Below are positions 24,360 to 31,870 of a stretch of DNA of 35,888 bases, piece by piece. Position 1 is the stretch's first letter. Each line of letters opens with the position of its first letter. The position numbers were made by a program, and so were the translations under genes. The notes under the pieces were generated by a model. That model searched no databases. It had not been told where the DNA came from and worked only from the letters and a program-made list of their open reading frames with translations. Origin of the DNA: DTU064 sp045588245 (GTDB taxonomy: Bacteria; Bacillota; Clostridia; Oscillospirales; CAG-272); NCBI GenBank assembly GCA_045588245.1, contig JAZNDW010000035.1, positions 1 through 35,888 on the forward strand, read 5' to 3'.

Positions 24360-24526
24360 GAACAAAAATGCTTTGTCTGACGGGAAAGGAAACGCTTTTG
24401 CAAAAGCGCGCACCTGACTCAGAAGGGGTGCCATAACGTGTGCGGCGCACCACTCATCGGTGCGCGGCTCTTGTGCGCTCCCGTGTAGGGAGCTTTTTTG
24501 TTGATAAACTACACGGAGATACATAA
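24360..24526 (+). ncRNA. Structured leader RNA with attenuator, hyd operon
   Basis: Four hairpins follow one another. P2 is the palindrome CGCTTTTGCAAAAGCG (24393-24408). P3 has stem GCACC/GGTGC (24410-24431) with loop TGACTCAGAAGG. P4 has stem GCGCACC/GGTGCGC (24445-24465) with loop ACTCATC. The last is the terminator GCTCCC-GTGTA-GGGAGC plus T6 (24477-24499). ACGGGA at 24380-24385 can pair with TCCCGT at 24479-24484, which would break the terminator. This is the layout of a transcription-attenuation riboswitch or protein-controlled leader. It does not match the riboswitch consensus patterns I know. The sensed signal is unknown. Confidence 0.6.
24477..24499 (+). terminator. Intrinsic terminator in the hyd leader
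   Basis: Stem GCTCCC/GGGAGC, 5-nt loop GTGTA, then T6. It lies 28 nt before the first start codon and inside the operon leader, so it acts as an attenuator rather than ending an upstream gene: no upstream gene on this strand lies within 9 kb. Confidence 0.8.
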
Positions 24527-24787
24527 ATGGAAAACCGAATCGCACTTTTGGGGATCGTCGTTGACGAACCGAATTCCGTTGACCCTTTGAATAAGCTTTT
24601 GCATGAATATAAGGATTACATTGTCGGACGAATGGGCATTCCGCACCGTGAACGCGGAATCAGCCTTATAAGCATCGTTATTGATGCGCCGGGCGACGTT
24701 ATCAGCACGCTTTCGGGCAAAGCGGGAATGCTCCCGGGAGTGTCGGCAAAGGCGCTGTACTCAAAGCTGCCGGAGGAGAAAAAGTGA
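24527..24787 (+). CDS. TM1266-type hydrogenase system putative regulator
   Basis: A small (86-residue) protein of the TM1266 group, named after the Thermotoga structure with a CopG/NikR-like ferredoxin fold and proposed as regulator of iron-only hydrogenase systems. The hallmark is the opening RIALLGIVVD and the central HRERGISLISIVIDAPGDVISTLSGKAGMLPGVSAKALYS-like region, similar to ACT/NikR C-terminal folds. It begins the hyd maturation operon; its stop overlaps the hydE start in GTGA. The function in vivo is not established. It could take part in the control of the leader RNA described above, but there is no direct evidence. Confidence 0.88.
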   Translation: MENRIALLGIVVDEPNSVDPLNKLLHEYKDYIVGRMGIPHRERGISLISIVIDAPGDVISTLSGKAGMLPGVSAKALYSKLPEEKK

Positions 24788-25830
24788 AAGAGCTGATAGA
24801 AAAGCTTGAACGTGAAAGACGATTGACCGAGGCGGAATTTGCCGCCCTCGTTTCAGACGCAGACGGCAGCGTTTCCGACGAGATCTTCCGCCGCGCACAG
24901 GCGGTGCGGGAACGCATATACGGACGCGACGTTTATATTCGCGGACTCATTGAATTTACGAATTATTGTCGATCCGATTGTTACTATTGCGGCATCAGAG
25001 CGTCAAACAGATGCGCGGAGCGCTATCGTTTGGATGAGGAGGAGATACTCGAATGCTGCCGTGTCGGCTATGACCTCGGCTACAGGACGTTTGTGCTTCA
25101 GGGCGGCGAGGACGTACACTATACGCCGAAAAGGATCGCAAAGCTCGTGTCGGACATCAAAACGGCGCACCCCGACTGTGCGGTGACACTCTCCGTCGGC
25201 GAGCACAGCCGTGACGTGTACGCGCTTTGGCGCGAAGCGGGCGCAGACAGGTACCTGTTGCGTCACGAAACGGCGGATTCCGAGCATTTCGGCAAGCTTC
25301 ATCCGACGAGCCAAACGTTAGAGAACAGAATGCGCTGTTTATATGACTTAAAATCCCTCGGCTACGCCGTCGGATGCGGTCTGATGGTGGGCTCACCGTA
25401 CCAAACGCCCGAAACGATAGCGAAGGATCTGTCCTTTATGGCGGATTTTCAGCCCGACATGGTTGGGATCGGCCCGTTCATTCCGCATCGGGACACCCCG
25501 TTTGCGGACATGGAAAGAGGCTCTCTCGACACAACGCTGTTGCTGCTCGGGATCGTGCGCCTGATGCTGCCGAGCGTGCTTCTGCCCGCAACGACGGCAC
25601 TCGGGTCGATCCATCCGCGAGGACGCGAAATGGGAATATTGGCAGGCGCGAACGTGTGTATGCCGAATCTTTCTCCCTCGGAGGTGCGAAGCAAATATAA
25701 CTTATACGACGGCAAGCTTCATTCGGGAAGCGAGGCGGCGGAAAGCCGCAACGAGCTTGCGTCACGCATGGAGGCGATAGGGTATCGCATCGTCGTCAAC
25801 AGAGGCGACAGAAAAGTGCAGAATCAATAA
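24784..25830 (+). CDS. hydE: [FeFe] hydrogenase H-cluster radical SAM maturase HydE
   Basis: A radical S-adenosylmethionine enzyme that helps make the bridging dithiomethylamine ligand of the hydrogenase H-cluster. The radical SAM motif is CX3CX2C (C62, C66, C69) in YCRSDCYYCG, as in the HydE/BioB group. The conserved QGGED, a TLSVGEH segment, and GLMVGSPYQTPE are present, and the barrel ends normally. Length 348 is typical. Start is GTG at 24784, with GGAGGAG directly before it and a 4-nt overlap with the preceding stop. Neighbours hydG and hydF secure the assignment against the similar PylB and BioB families. Confidence 0.95.
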   Translation: MKELIEKLERERRLTEAEFAALVSDADGSVSDEIFRRAQAVRERIYGRDVYIRGLIEFTNYCRSDCYYCGIRASNRCAERYRLDEEEILECCRVGYDLGYRTFVLQGGEDVHYTPKRIAKLVSDIKTAHPDCAVTLSVGEHSRDVYALWREAGADRYLLRHETADSEHFGKLHPTSQTLENRMRCLYDLKSLGYAVGCGLMVGSPYQTPETIAKDLSFMADFQPDMVGIGPFIPHRDTPFADMERGSLDTTLLLLGIVRLMLPSVLLPATTALGSIHPRGREMGILAGANVCMPNLSPSEVRSKYNLYDGKLHSGSEAAESRNELASRMEAIGYRIVVNRGDRKVQNQ

Positions 25831-25893
25831 AGCCGGGCGACGGTAACGGCGCACGGCAAACATAAAACGATATAGCAGAAAGGAAAATAGAAA

Positions 25894-27318
25894 ATGTATA
25901 ACTACGACCCTAAATCTCCGCACGCGGAGGAGTTCATCAATCACGAAGAGATCGTCGATACTCTTGCATACGCAGACGCACACAAGACCGACTCGGAGCT
26001 GATAGATGCGATAATTGCGAAAGCAAAAGAAAAAAAGGGACTTTCCCACAGAGAAGCCTCCGTCCTGCTCGCCTGCGAGCTTGAGGATAAAAACGAGGAG
26101 ATTTATGCCCTCGCAAGAGAAATAAAGAATGAGTTTTACGGCAACAGAATCGTTATGTTCGCGCCGCTTTATCTGTCGAACTACTGTGTGAACGGGTGCC
26201 TTTACTGCCCGTATCACATGAAAAATACGAATATCGCAAGAAAGAAGCTCTCCCAGGACGAGATACGCGCCGAGGTCATCGCGCTTCAGGATATGGGACA
26301 CAAGCGCTTGGCGCTCGAAACGGGCGAGCATCCAGTATATTCGCCGATCGAATACGTTCTTGAATCGATCAAAACGATATATTCCATCAAGCATAAGAAC
26401 GGCGCGATCCGCCGTGTCAACGTTAATATCGCCGCAACTACGGTCGAAAACTACCGCAAGCTGAAGGAGGCGGGCATCGGAACGTATATCCTTTTCCAGG
26501 AAACGTATCATAAAGAAAGCTACGAGCGTCTGCATCCCACAGGCCCGAAGAGCAACTATAAATACCACACCGAAGCGCACGACAGAGCGATGCAGGGCGG
26601 CATTGACGACGTGGGACTCGGCGTTTTGTTCGGACTTGAGCTGTATCGCTACGAGTTTGCGGGACTTCTCATGCACGCAGAGCATCTTGAAGCCGCTTAC
26701 GGCGTCGGTCCGCACACGATAAGCGTGCCGAGGATCTGCCCTGCCGACGATATTGATCCGGACGAATTTGACAACGGCATCTCCGACGACATCTTTGCAA
26801 AGATCGTCGCCTGCATCCGCGTTTCCGTTCCTTATACGGGCATGATAATCTCCACGCGCGAATCGCCGAAGGTGCGTGAGCGCCTGCTCAACCTCGGCAT
26901 ATCGCAGATATCGGGCGGTTCACGCACGAGCGTCGGCGGTTACGTTGAACCCGAACCGGAGGAGGAAAACTCCGCACAGTTCGATCTTTCCGACACAAGA
27001 ACGCTTGACGAAATCGTAAAATGGCTGATGGAGATGGGATATCTGCCCTCGTTCTGCACGGCGTGCTACCGAGAGGGAAGAACGGGCGACCGCTTCATGT
27101 CGCTTTGCAAATCGGGACAGATCAGCAACTGCTGTTTGCCGAACGCTTTGATGACGCTGAAGGAATATCTGGAGGACTACGCATCGTCTGAAACGAAAGA
27201 GGTCGGCGAAAAGCTTATCTCCGCGCAGATCAATGACATTCCGAGAGAAAAGATACGCGCGATCGTTGAAGAAAGACTTGAAAAGATCGCATCGGGCGAA
27301 AGAGATTTCCGTTTTTAA
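25894..27318 (+). CDS. hydG: [FeFe] hydrogenase H-cluster radical SAM maturase HydG
   Basis: A radical SAM tyrosine lyase that makes the CO and cyanide ligands and the Fe(CO)2(CN) synthon for the H-cluster. The radical SAM CX3CX2C motif is C98, C102, C105 in SNYCVNGCLYC. The second, auxiliary cluster site at the C-terminus, CX2CX22C, is present as CTAC...NCC, separating HydG from the related ThiH. Length 474 is normal. The gene starts 63 nt after hydE with GAAAGGA as ribosome binding site. All key residues I can check are intact, so the enzyme should be active. Confidence 0.96.
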   Translation: MYNYDPKSPHAEEFINHEEIVDTLAYADAHKTDSELIDAIIAKAKEKKGLSHREASVLLACELEDKNEEIYALAREIKNEFYGNRIVMFAPLYLSNYCVNGCLYCPYHMKNTNIARKKLSQDEIRAEVIALQDMGHKRLALETGEHPVYSPIEYVLESIKTIYSIKHKNGAIRRVNVNIAATTVENYRKLKEAGIGTYILFQETYHKESYERLHPTGPKSNYKYHTEAHDRAMQGGIDDVGLGVLFGLELYRYEFAGLLMHAEHLEAAYGVGPHTISVPRICPADDIDPDEFDNGISDDIFAKIVACIRVSVPYTGMIISTRESPKVRERLLNLGISQISGGSRTSVGGYVEPEPEEENSAQFDLSDTRTLDEIVKWLMEMGYLPSFCTACYREGRTGDRFMSLCKSGQISNCCLPNALMTLKEYLEDYASSETKEVGEKLISAQINDIPREKIRAIVEERLEKIASGERDFRF

Positions 27319-27338
27319 GAACGTAGAGGAGCTGCGAA

Positions 27339-28550
27339 ATGAGCAACATGAACACAACTCCGTCGGGTGAGCGCGTCCATATCGCATTTTTCGGACGGAG
27401 AAATGCAGGCAAGTCGAGCCTCGTGAACGCTGTCACAGGGCAAAATCTCGCAATCGTTTCCGACGTAAAGGGAACGACGACGGACCCCGTTTATAAGGCG
27501 ATGGAGCTGTTGCCGATGGGGGCGGTCATGATAATCGACACGCCCGGCATCGACGACGAAGGCGAGCTCGGTGAGCTCCGCGTCAAAAAGACGCGCGAGG
27601 TGCTGAACAGATCGGACGTTGCCGTTATCGTGACGGACGCGACGACGGCGCTGACAAAAGAGGATGAGGAGCTGCTCTCCCTCGTCCGCGAAAAGAATAT
27701 TCCGTACGTTATCGCCCGCAATAAGTCAGACCTATACGATGTGATACCGAAAAGCGAGGACGATACCGTTTACGTCAGCGCACTTACGGGCAGGGGTGTT
27801 GCCGAGCTGAAAGAAAAGATCGCGCACCTTGCTCTTGGCGAGGAAAACCGCCGACAGCTCATCGCGGATCTTTTGTCGCCGACGGACGTCGTCGTGCTCG
27901 TCGTGCCGATCGACAAATCTGCACCGAAAGGGCGGCTGATACTTCCGCAACAGCAGACGATCCGCGACATACTTGAGGCAGGAGCGTCCGCGCTCGTCTG
28001 CCGTGATACGGAGCTGACCGAAACGCTCGGAAAGCTGGCAGCGCCGCCGAGAATGGTCGTAACTGACAGTCAGGTCTTCGGCAAGGTGGCGGGACTCGTG
28101 CCGCATGACGTGGCGCTGACGTCATTTTCGATCCTTATGGCTCGCTATAAGGGCGACCTGCCGCTCGCTGTTGCGGGAGCCGTCGCCGTTGACGAAGTCA
28201 AAACAGGCGATAAGATTCTTATCTCCGAGGGGTGCACGCATCACAGACAGTGCGAGGACATTGGCACCGTGAAGCTGCCGAATTGGATCCGGCGCCACAC
28301 GGGCGCGGAGCCCGAATTCGTTTTCACGTCGGGACGCGAATTTCCCGATGACGTCTCCGAATATAAAATGGTCGTTCATTGCGGCGGATGTATGCTGAAC
28401 GAGCGCGAGATGCGATACCGTCTCCGCTCATGCGCCGATCGCGGCATCCCCGTGACGAATTACGGCATACTCATCGCGCACATGAACGGGATATTGCGCC
28501 GCACCGTCGAGCCGTTTCCGTCAATAGCGGCGATATTTGAAAAGCGATAA
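27339..28550 (+). CDS. hydF: [FeFe] hydrogenase H-cluster maturation GTPase HydF
   Basis: The scaffold and carrier protein that receives the 2Fe precursor and delivers it to apo-hydrogenase. The N-terminal Era/MnmE-like GTPase domain has the P-loop GRRNAGKS (19-26), a DTPG G3 motif and a NKSD G4 motif. The C-terminal domain carries the [4Fe-4S] ligand set CxH...CxxC: CTHH in SEGCTHHRQCEDIG and HCGGC near residue 350. Length 403 is typical. It starts 20 nt after hydG with AGAGGAG. Final gene of the operon; a terminator follows at once. The hydrogenase gene itself (hydA) is not in this window. Confidence 0.96.
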   Translation: MSNMNTTPSGERVHIAFFGRRNAGKSSLVNAVTGQNLAIVSDVKGTTTDPVYKAMELLPMGAVMIIDTPGIDDEGELGELRVKKTREVLNRSDVAVIVTDATTALTKEDEELLSLVREKNIPYVIARNKSDLYDVIPKSEDDTVYVSALTGRGVAELKEKIAHLALGEENRRQLIADLLSPTDVVVLVVPIDKSAPKGRLILPQQQTIRDILEAGASALVCRDTELTETLGKLAAPPRMVVTDSQVFGKVAGLVPHDVALTSFSILMARYKGDLPLAVAGAVAVDEVKTGDKILISEGCTHHRQCEDIGTVKLPNWIRRHTGAEPEFVFTSGREFPDDVSEYKMVVHCGGCMLNEREMRYRLRSCADRGIPVTNYGILIAHMNGILRRTVEPFPSIAAIFEKR

Positions 28551-28555
28551 AAAAT

Positions 28556-28589
28556 AGTGCGAACACAAAAATACGTGTTCGCACTTTTT
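28556..28589. terminator. Terminator between hydF and the decarboxylase-family gene
   Basis: A perfect 11-bp stem AGTGCGAACAC/GTGTTCGCACT with an 8-nt loop, followed by T5. A-rich sequence on the left supports use in both directions, ending the hyd operon and the minus-strand gene. Confidence 0.9.
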
Positions 28590-28594
28590 GTATC

Positions 28595-29923
28595 TTATTT
28601 TACTACTCTGACCGCGTCAATACCGTAATATCGTAACGCCTCAACGGAGGCTTCGTCGATCAGCTCTCCCGACACGAGTATCGGGATGGCGGGCGGGCAC
28701 GACACGTTCGCTGATGCAAGCACTCTGCCGACGGCGTCAGCAATCGGCAGCGACTCTGACTGTGACAGCATCGCACGTCTGACGGACATCATCCGCACAC
28801 CGCGGTGCGTGACGGGGGCGCACACCGATATCGCTTCGCGCTTTGGGAGCTCGGCGAGTGCGGTGTAAATCCTGTCAAGGCTGTCGCGTCCCAGCTCGGG
28901 TGAGAGCATCATCGTGACGTAGTCGGGATCGGCAAACTCTGTAGCGATGCCGCGTTCGAAGAGGGCAGATGCAAGCTCCGTCCCCGTGTAGCCGTACGGC
29001 TTCGCGGAAAGCGTCAGCTTCATCGGCTCGTCGCCGCAGAGAGTGAAGCCCGCGTCACAAATACGTGACTTCAGCTTTGCGACGTCGCGCACGTATTCGG
29101 CGAGCCGTTCGCGGAATTCGCTTGCCAGATAAGGATTCGCCGCGTCGAGCGACTGCAGGATGAGATACGACGGCGACGTTGATGCAAACATCGACATCGC
29201 AGACTCGGCAAGCTCGCACAGTCCGTCGGGAGCTGACTTTGATAAGTGCAGATACGCGCCTCCCGTGAGAACGGGGAGCGTTTTGTGCGCGGAATCACAG
29301 CACATATCGGCGCCGAGAGAGATCGGATGACGGCCCTCGGGTAAAAACCGCAGATACGCGCCGTGCGCGTTATCGACGAGGAGGAGGATACCGTGCCGAC
29401 AGCAGACCTCGGCGATCGGGGCGATGTCGGTGATGTTGCCGAGATAATCGGGAGAGGTGACGTATACGGCGTCGGTGCGTGTGCCCGAAAAGAGCGCGGC
29501 TTCAAGCGCCGCCGCTGTAACGCGGCACGAATGAAGGCTCGCCGCCTCGTCGGGATAAAGCCATTCCACGTCAATGTCAAGCAGTGCTGCCGCCGTCATA
29601 AACGTTTTGTGTGCGTTGCGTCCCGCGAGGATTCGCGGACGGTCGCTGCCGCTGTGTAAACGTACGAGGTACAGCATCGCACGGATAGAGAGGGACGAAC
29701 CCTCGGCGGAATAGATCGTCTTCGCCGTGCCAAAAAGGGAGGCGGCATTCTCTTCGCTTTCTTTTATGATGCCGCGTGCATCGTAGAGCACGTCGGCGCC
29801 GTCGATCTCGGTGATGTCGCAGACCTCACCGAAGTTTCCGATGCCCTTGTGACCGGGCATGTGCAGGCGAAGTGTGCCGCTGCCTGCGTAGTTGCGGACA
29901 AAATCACAGATGGGAGTTTTCAT
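28595..29923 (-). CDS. Orn/Lys/Arg decarboxylase-family PLP enzyme
   Basis: A fold-type I pyridoxal-phosphate enzyme of the ornithine/lysine/arginine decarboxylase family, which makes polyamines from basic amino acids. The N-terminal LHMPGHKG is the family signature; ITEIDGADVL follows. The PLP lysine is K214 in DSAHKTLPVLTGGAYLH. Another conserved segment is SPSYLILQSLDAAN. It is 442 residues, short compared with the inducible decarboxylases (about 700) and somewhat short of the YaaO type (about 480). Its substrate is not clear. The start ATG overlaps the SCIFF maturase stop in ATGA, so the two are translationally coupled. A role in polyamine synthesis is the default; a link to peptide maturation is speculation from context only. 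Confidence 0.88.
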   Translation of the reverse strand: MKTPICDFVRNYAGSGTLRLHMPGHKGIGNFGEVCDITEIDGADVLYDARGIIKESEENAASLFGTAKTIYSAEGSSLSIRAMLYLVRLHSGSDRPRILAGRNAHKTFMTAAALLDIDVEWLYPDEAASLHSCRVTAAALEAALFSGTRTDAVYVTSPDYLGNITDIAPIAEVCCRHGILLLVDNAHGAYLRFLPEGRHPISLGADMCCDSAHKTLPVLTGGAYLHLSKSAPDGLCELAESAMSMFASTSPSYLILQSLDAANPYLASEFRERLAEYVRDVAKLKSRICDAGFTLCGDEPMKLTLSAKPYGYTGTELASALFERGIATEFADPDYVTMMLSPELGRDSLDRIYTALAELPKREAISVCAPVTHRGVRMMSVRRAMLSQSESLPIADAVGRVLASANVSCPPAIPILVSGELIDEASVEALRYYGIDAVRVVK

Positions 29924-31302
29924 TCTTCATCAAGCGCCTTCGCGGCTTCGAGCATGATGGCACATTCCATGCGGCGTCGGAAAAGCTCGCAGCCGTGCTC
30001 GTAGATTCCCGTGATCGCGCCCGTTGCGTGGTAGGCGTTGGCGGCGCAGCCGCCAGAGCAGTAAAGCTTTGCCCAGCAGTCGCGGCATTCGGGGCGCGAG
30101 TAGACGTTGCAGGCGAGAAATTCGTTCTGAATTTCGTGATTGTTAACGCCGTCGTAGACGTTGCCAAGCTTGAATTTTTCATCGCCAACGAATTGGTGGC
30201 AGGGATAAAGATCGCCCCACGGGGTAACAGCCATGTATTCGGTGCCCGAGCCGCAGCCCGAAACGCGCTTATAAATGCACGGACCGCCCGAAAGGTCGAT
30301 CATGTAGTGGTAGAAGGTGAAGGGCTTGCCCTCGCGGTGACGGTGTAGCATCAGCTCCGCAAGCTTTTCGTACTGCTCGCATACGAGTTTTATGTCCTCG
30401 GACGTGAGTGCGGAGGGATCGTCGGGGGCGCAGACGACGGGCTCCATCGACAGCTCCGTAAAGCCTAAAGAGAGCATTTCTTTTATATCGGCCAAAAAAT
30501 CAGGATTCGCGTGTGTAAATGTGCCGCGCATGTAGTAATCCTTGCCGCCACGGGACTCGACGAGCTTTTGAAACTTCGGAACGATGCGTTCCCAGCTTCC
30601 GTTGCCCGCGTAGTCTACGCGGAAACGGTCGTGGACTTCTTTTCTGCCGTCGAGGGAGAGTACGACGTTGCTCATTTCGCGGTTGCAGAAGTCGATGACG
30701 TCGTCGTCGATCAGAATGCCGTTCGTCGTCAACGTGAAGCGGAAATTTTTGCCGCACTCTTCTTCGCGTGTACGGGCGTACTCTACGAGTCGCTTTACAA
30801 CGTCAAAATTCATCAGCGGCTCGCCGCCGAAGAAATCGACCTCAAGATTGCGGCGGCCTTTTGAGTTTTCGATGAGAAAATCAAGAGCCTGTTTTCCGAC
30901 CTCATAGCTCATAAGGGCGCGCTCACCCTGATATTTGCCCTGGCTTGCAAAGCAATAAGAGCAGTTCAAATTGCAGGTGTGCGCTACGTGCAGACAGAGC
31001 GCCTTGACGACACCGGAGGTCTTGCGCTTCAGCTCACCCGCGATGGGCTCAAAGGTGTCGGGTGTGAACAGCTTGCCCATGTCCCGAAGCTCCTCAATAT
31101 CGGCAATACAGTCAACGATGTCCGTTTGCGTTACATCGTCCCGTCCTTCGTATTTTGTAAGTATTTCCGCAATGATCTCGTCCTTGGATCTTTCCTCGTA
31201 CATACCGATGATGTCGTATGCGACGTCGTCCACAACGTGGACGGAGCCGGAGCATATATCGAGCACGATGTTATACCCGCCGAGCTTATATCTGTGTGTC
31301 AT
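29920..31302 (-). CDS. scfB: SCIFF peptide radical SAM maturase
   Basis: A radical SAM/SPASM enzyme that forms thioether cross-links in the SCIFF peptide (a ranthipeptide). The N-terminal RiPP-binding region (about 1-90, starting with HRYKLGGYNIVLDICSGSVHVVDD) is the leader-recognition domain. The radical SAM CX3CX2C is C110, C114, C117 in TCNLNCSYC, with GGEP in DFFGGEPLMN. The SPASM auxiliary cluster cysteines fall in CGSGTEYMAVTP, GDLYPCHQF, and CRDCWAKLYCSGGC. At 460 residues the length fits the family. It lies downstream of the peptide gene across a hairpin terminator, with its own TAAGGA site. It is followed at once by the overlapping decarboxylase-family gene. Confidence 0.95.
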   Translation of the reverse strand: MTHRYKLGGYNIVLDICSGSVHVVDDVAYDIIGMYEERSKDEIIAEILTKYEGRDDVTQTDIVDCIADIEELRDMGKLFTPDTFEPIAGELKRKTSGVVKALCLHVAHTCNLNCSYCFASQGKYQGERALMSYEVGKQALDFLIENSKGRRNLEVDFFGGEPLMNFDVVKRLVEYARTREEECGKNFRFTLTTNGILIDDDVIDFCNREMSNVVLSLDGRKEVHDRFRVDYAGNGSWERIVPKFQKLVESRGGKDYYMRGTFTHANPDFLADIKEMLSLGFTELSMEPVVCAPDDPSALTSEDIKLVCEQYEKLAELMLHRHREGKPFTFYHYMIDLSGGPCIYKRVSGCGSGTEYMAVTPWGDLYPCHQFVGDEKFKLGNVYDGVNNHEIQNEFLACNVYSRPECRDCWAKLYCSGGCAANAYHATGAITGIYEHGCELFRRRMECAIMLEAAKALDEE

Positions 31303-31331
31303 AGTAAATTCCTTAATATATGTGAAATGTC

Positions 31332-31359
31332 ATAAAAAATGCCGCCTTGTGGCGGCATT
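31332..31359 (-). terminator. Terminator between SCIFF peptide and maturase genes
   Basis: On the minus strand, AATGCCGCC-ACAA-GGCGGCATT is followed by T6. It lies 16 nt after the peptide stop and 30 nt before the maturase start. A leaky terminator here would yield much peptide and little maturase, as expected for a substrate/enzyme pair. Confidence 0.85.
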
Positions 31360-31374
31360 CGAAGTTATAGCGAA

Positions 31375-31530
31375 TTACTTCTTTGTTTCTTTTTTGTTTT
31401 CGCACTTCTGGTTTGCGATGCCGCAGCTGGTCTTGCAAGCGGACTGGCAGGAAGTCTGGCATTCGCCGCAGCCACCCTTCTTGGCGCTTTCGCAAAGATT
31501 CTTTGTCGCGAGGGACTTGATACGCTTCAT
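31375..31530 (-). CDS. scfA: SCIFF ranthipeptide precursor
   Basis: A 51-residue peptide of the SCIFF family (six cysteines in forty-five residues), a ribosomal peptide widespread in Clostridia and cross-linked by its radical SAM maturase. The core GGCGECQTSCQSACKTSC is near-invariant. Cysteines are at 13, 21, 24, 28, 32, 36 and 43, so there is one additional cysteine at 13, before the usual six. Threonines and serines between them are the usual partner residues. Start is the ATG at 31530 after AAAGGA; longer in-frame starts upstream lack such a site. It has a very good promoter (31607-31635). The product is proposed to act as a secreted signal in some clostridia; here that is unknown. Confidence 0.95.
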   Translation of the reverse strand: MKRIKSLATKNLCESAKKGGCGECQTSCQSACKTSCGIANQKCENKKETKK

Positions 31531-31606
31531 TTTATGATGTTCCTTTCTTTGCATTTGTGCGTTTGGGGCATCGCTGCCGACACGGCACAGATTCTGTAAC
31601 ATTACG

Positions 31607-31635
31607 ATTATATCATGTATGTATGTATAAGTCAA
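31607..31635 (-). promoter_or_regulatory. Promoter of the SCIFF gene
   Basis: On the minus strand, TTGACT (31630-31635) and TATAAT (31607-31612) are exactly 17 bp apart. The start near 31600 gives a leader of about 70 nt. Among the strongest consensus matches in the window. Confidence 0.85.
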
Positions 31636-31742
31636 TCATGATGTGCAGGATTTTTTTGCTCGCAGAGCGCAATTTTCCGTCATTTTACCGCTTTGCCGGG
31701 AGTGATCACAAAAAAGATACCACATAAGTTACATCTGCGTAC

Positions 31743-31772
31743 TTGATATAAATATGATACTTGATATATAAT
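31743..31772 (+). promoter_or_regulatory. Promoter of tcdA-copA-copZ
   Basis: TTGATA (31743-31748) and TATAAT (31767-31772) are 18 bp apart, giving a leader of about 90 nt before the ATG at 31871. I see no CopY- or CsoR-like operator here that I can name with confidence. Confidence 0.65.
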
Positions 31773-31870
31773 TAGAGTGTAGAATCAAGACTGAACAGTC
31801 CGTTATTGAGGCTGCTTTAATTGTCGGAAAGGTGAGCGCAATTCTGAGTTCGCTTTGCGAAAGGATGACT

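Noticed and set aside
24421..24499. TPP riboswitch or T-box in the hyd leader
   Set aside because: GGGGTGCC resembles part of the TPP consensus, but the CTGAGA and later conserved strands are missing; the T-box core GGTGGTACCGCG is also absent.
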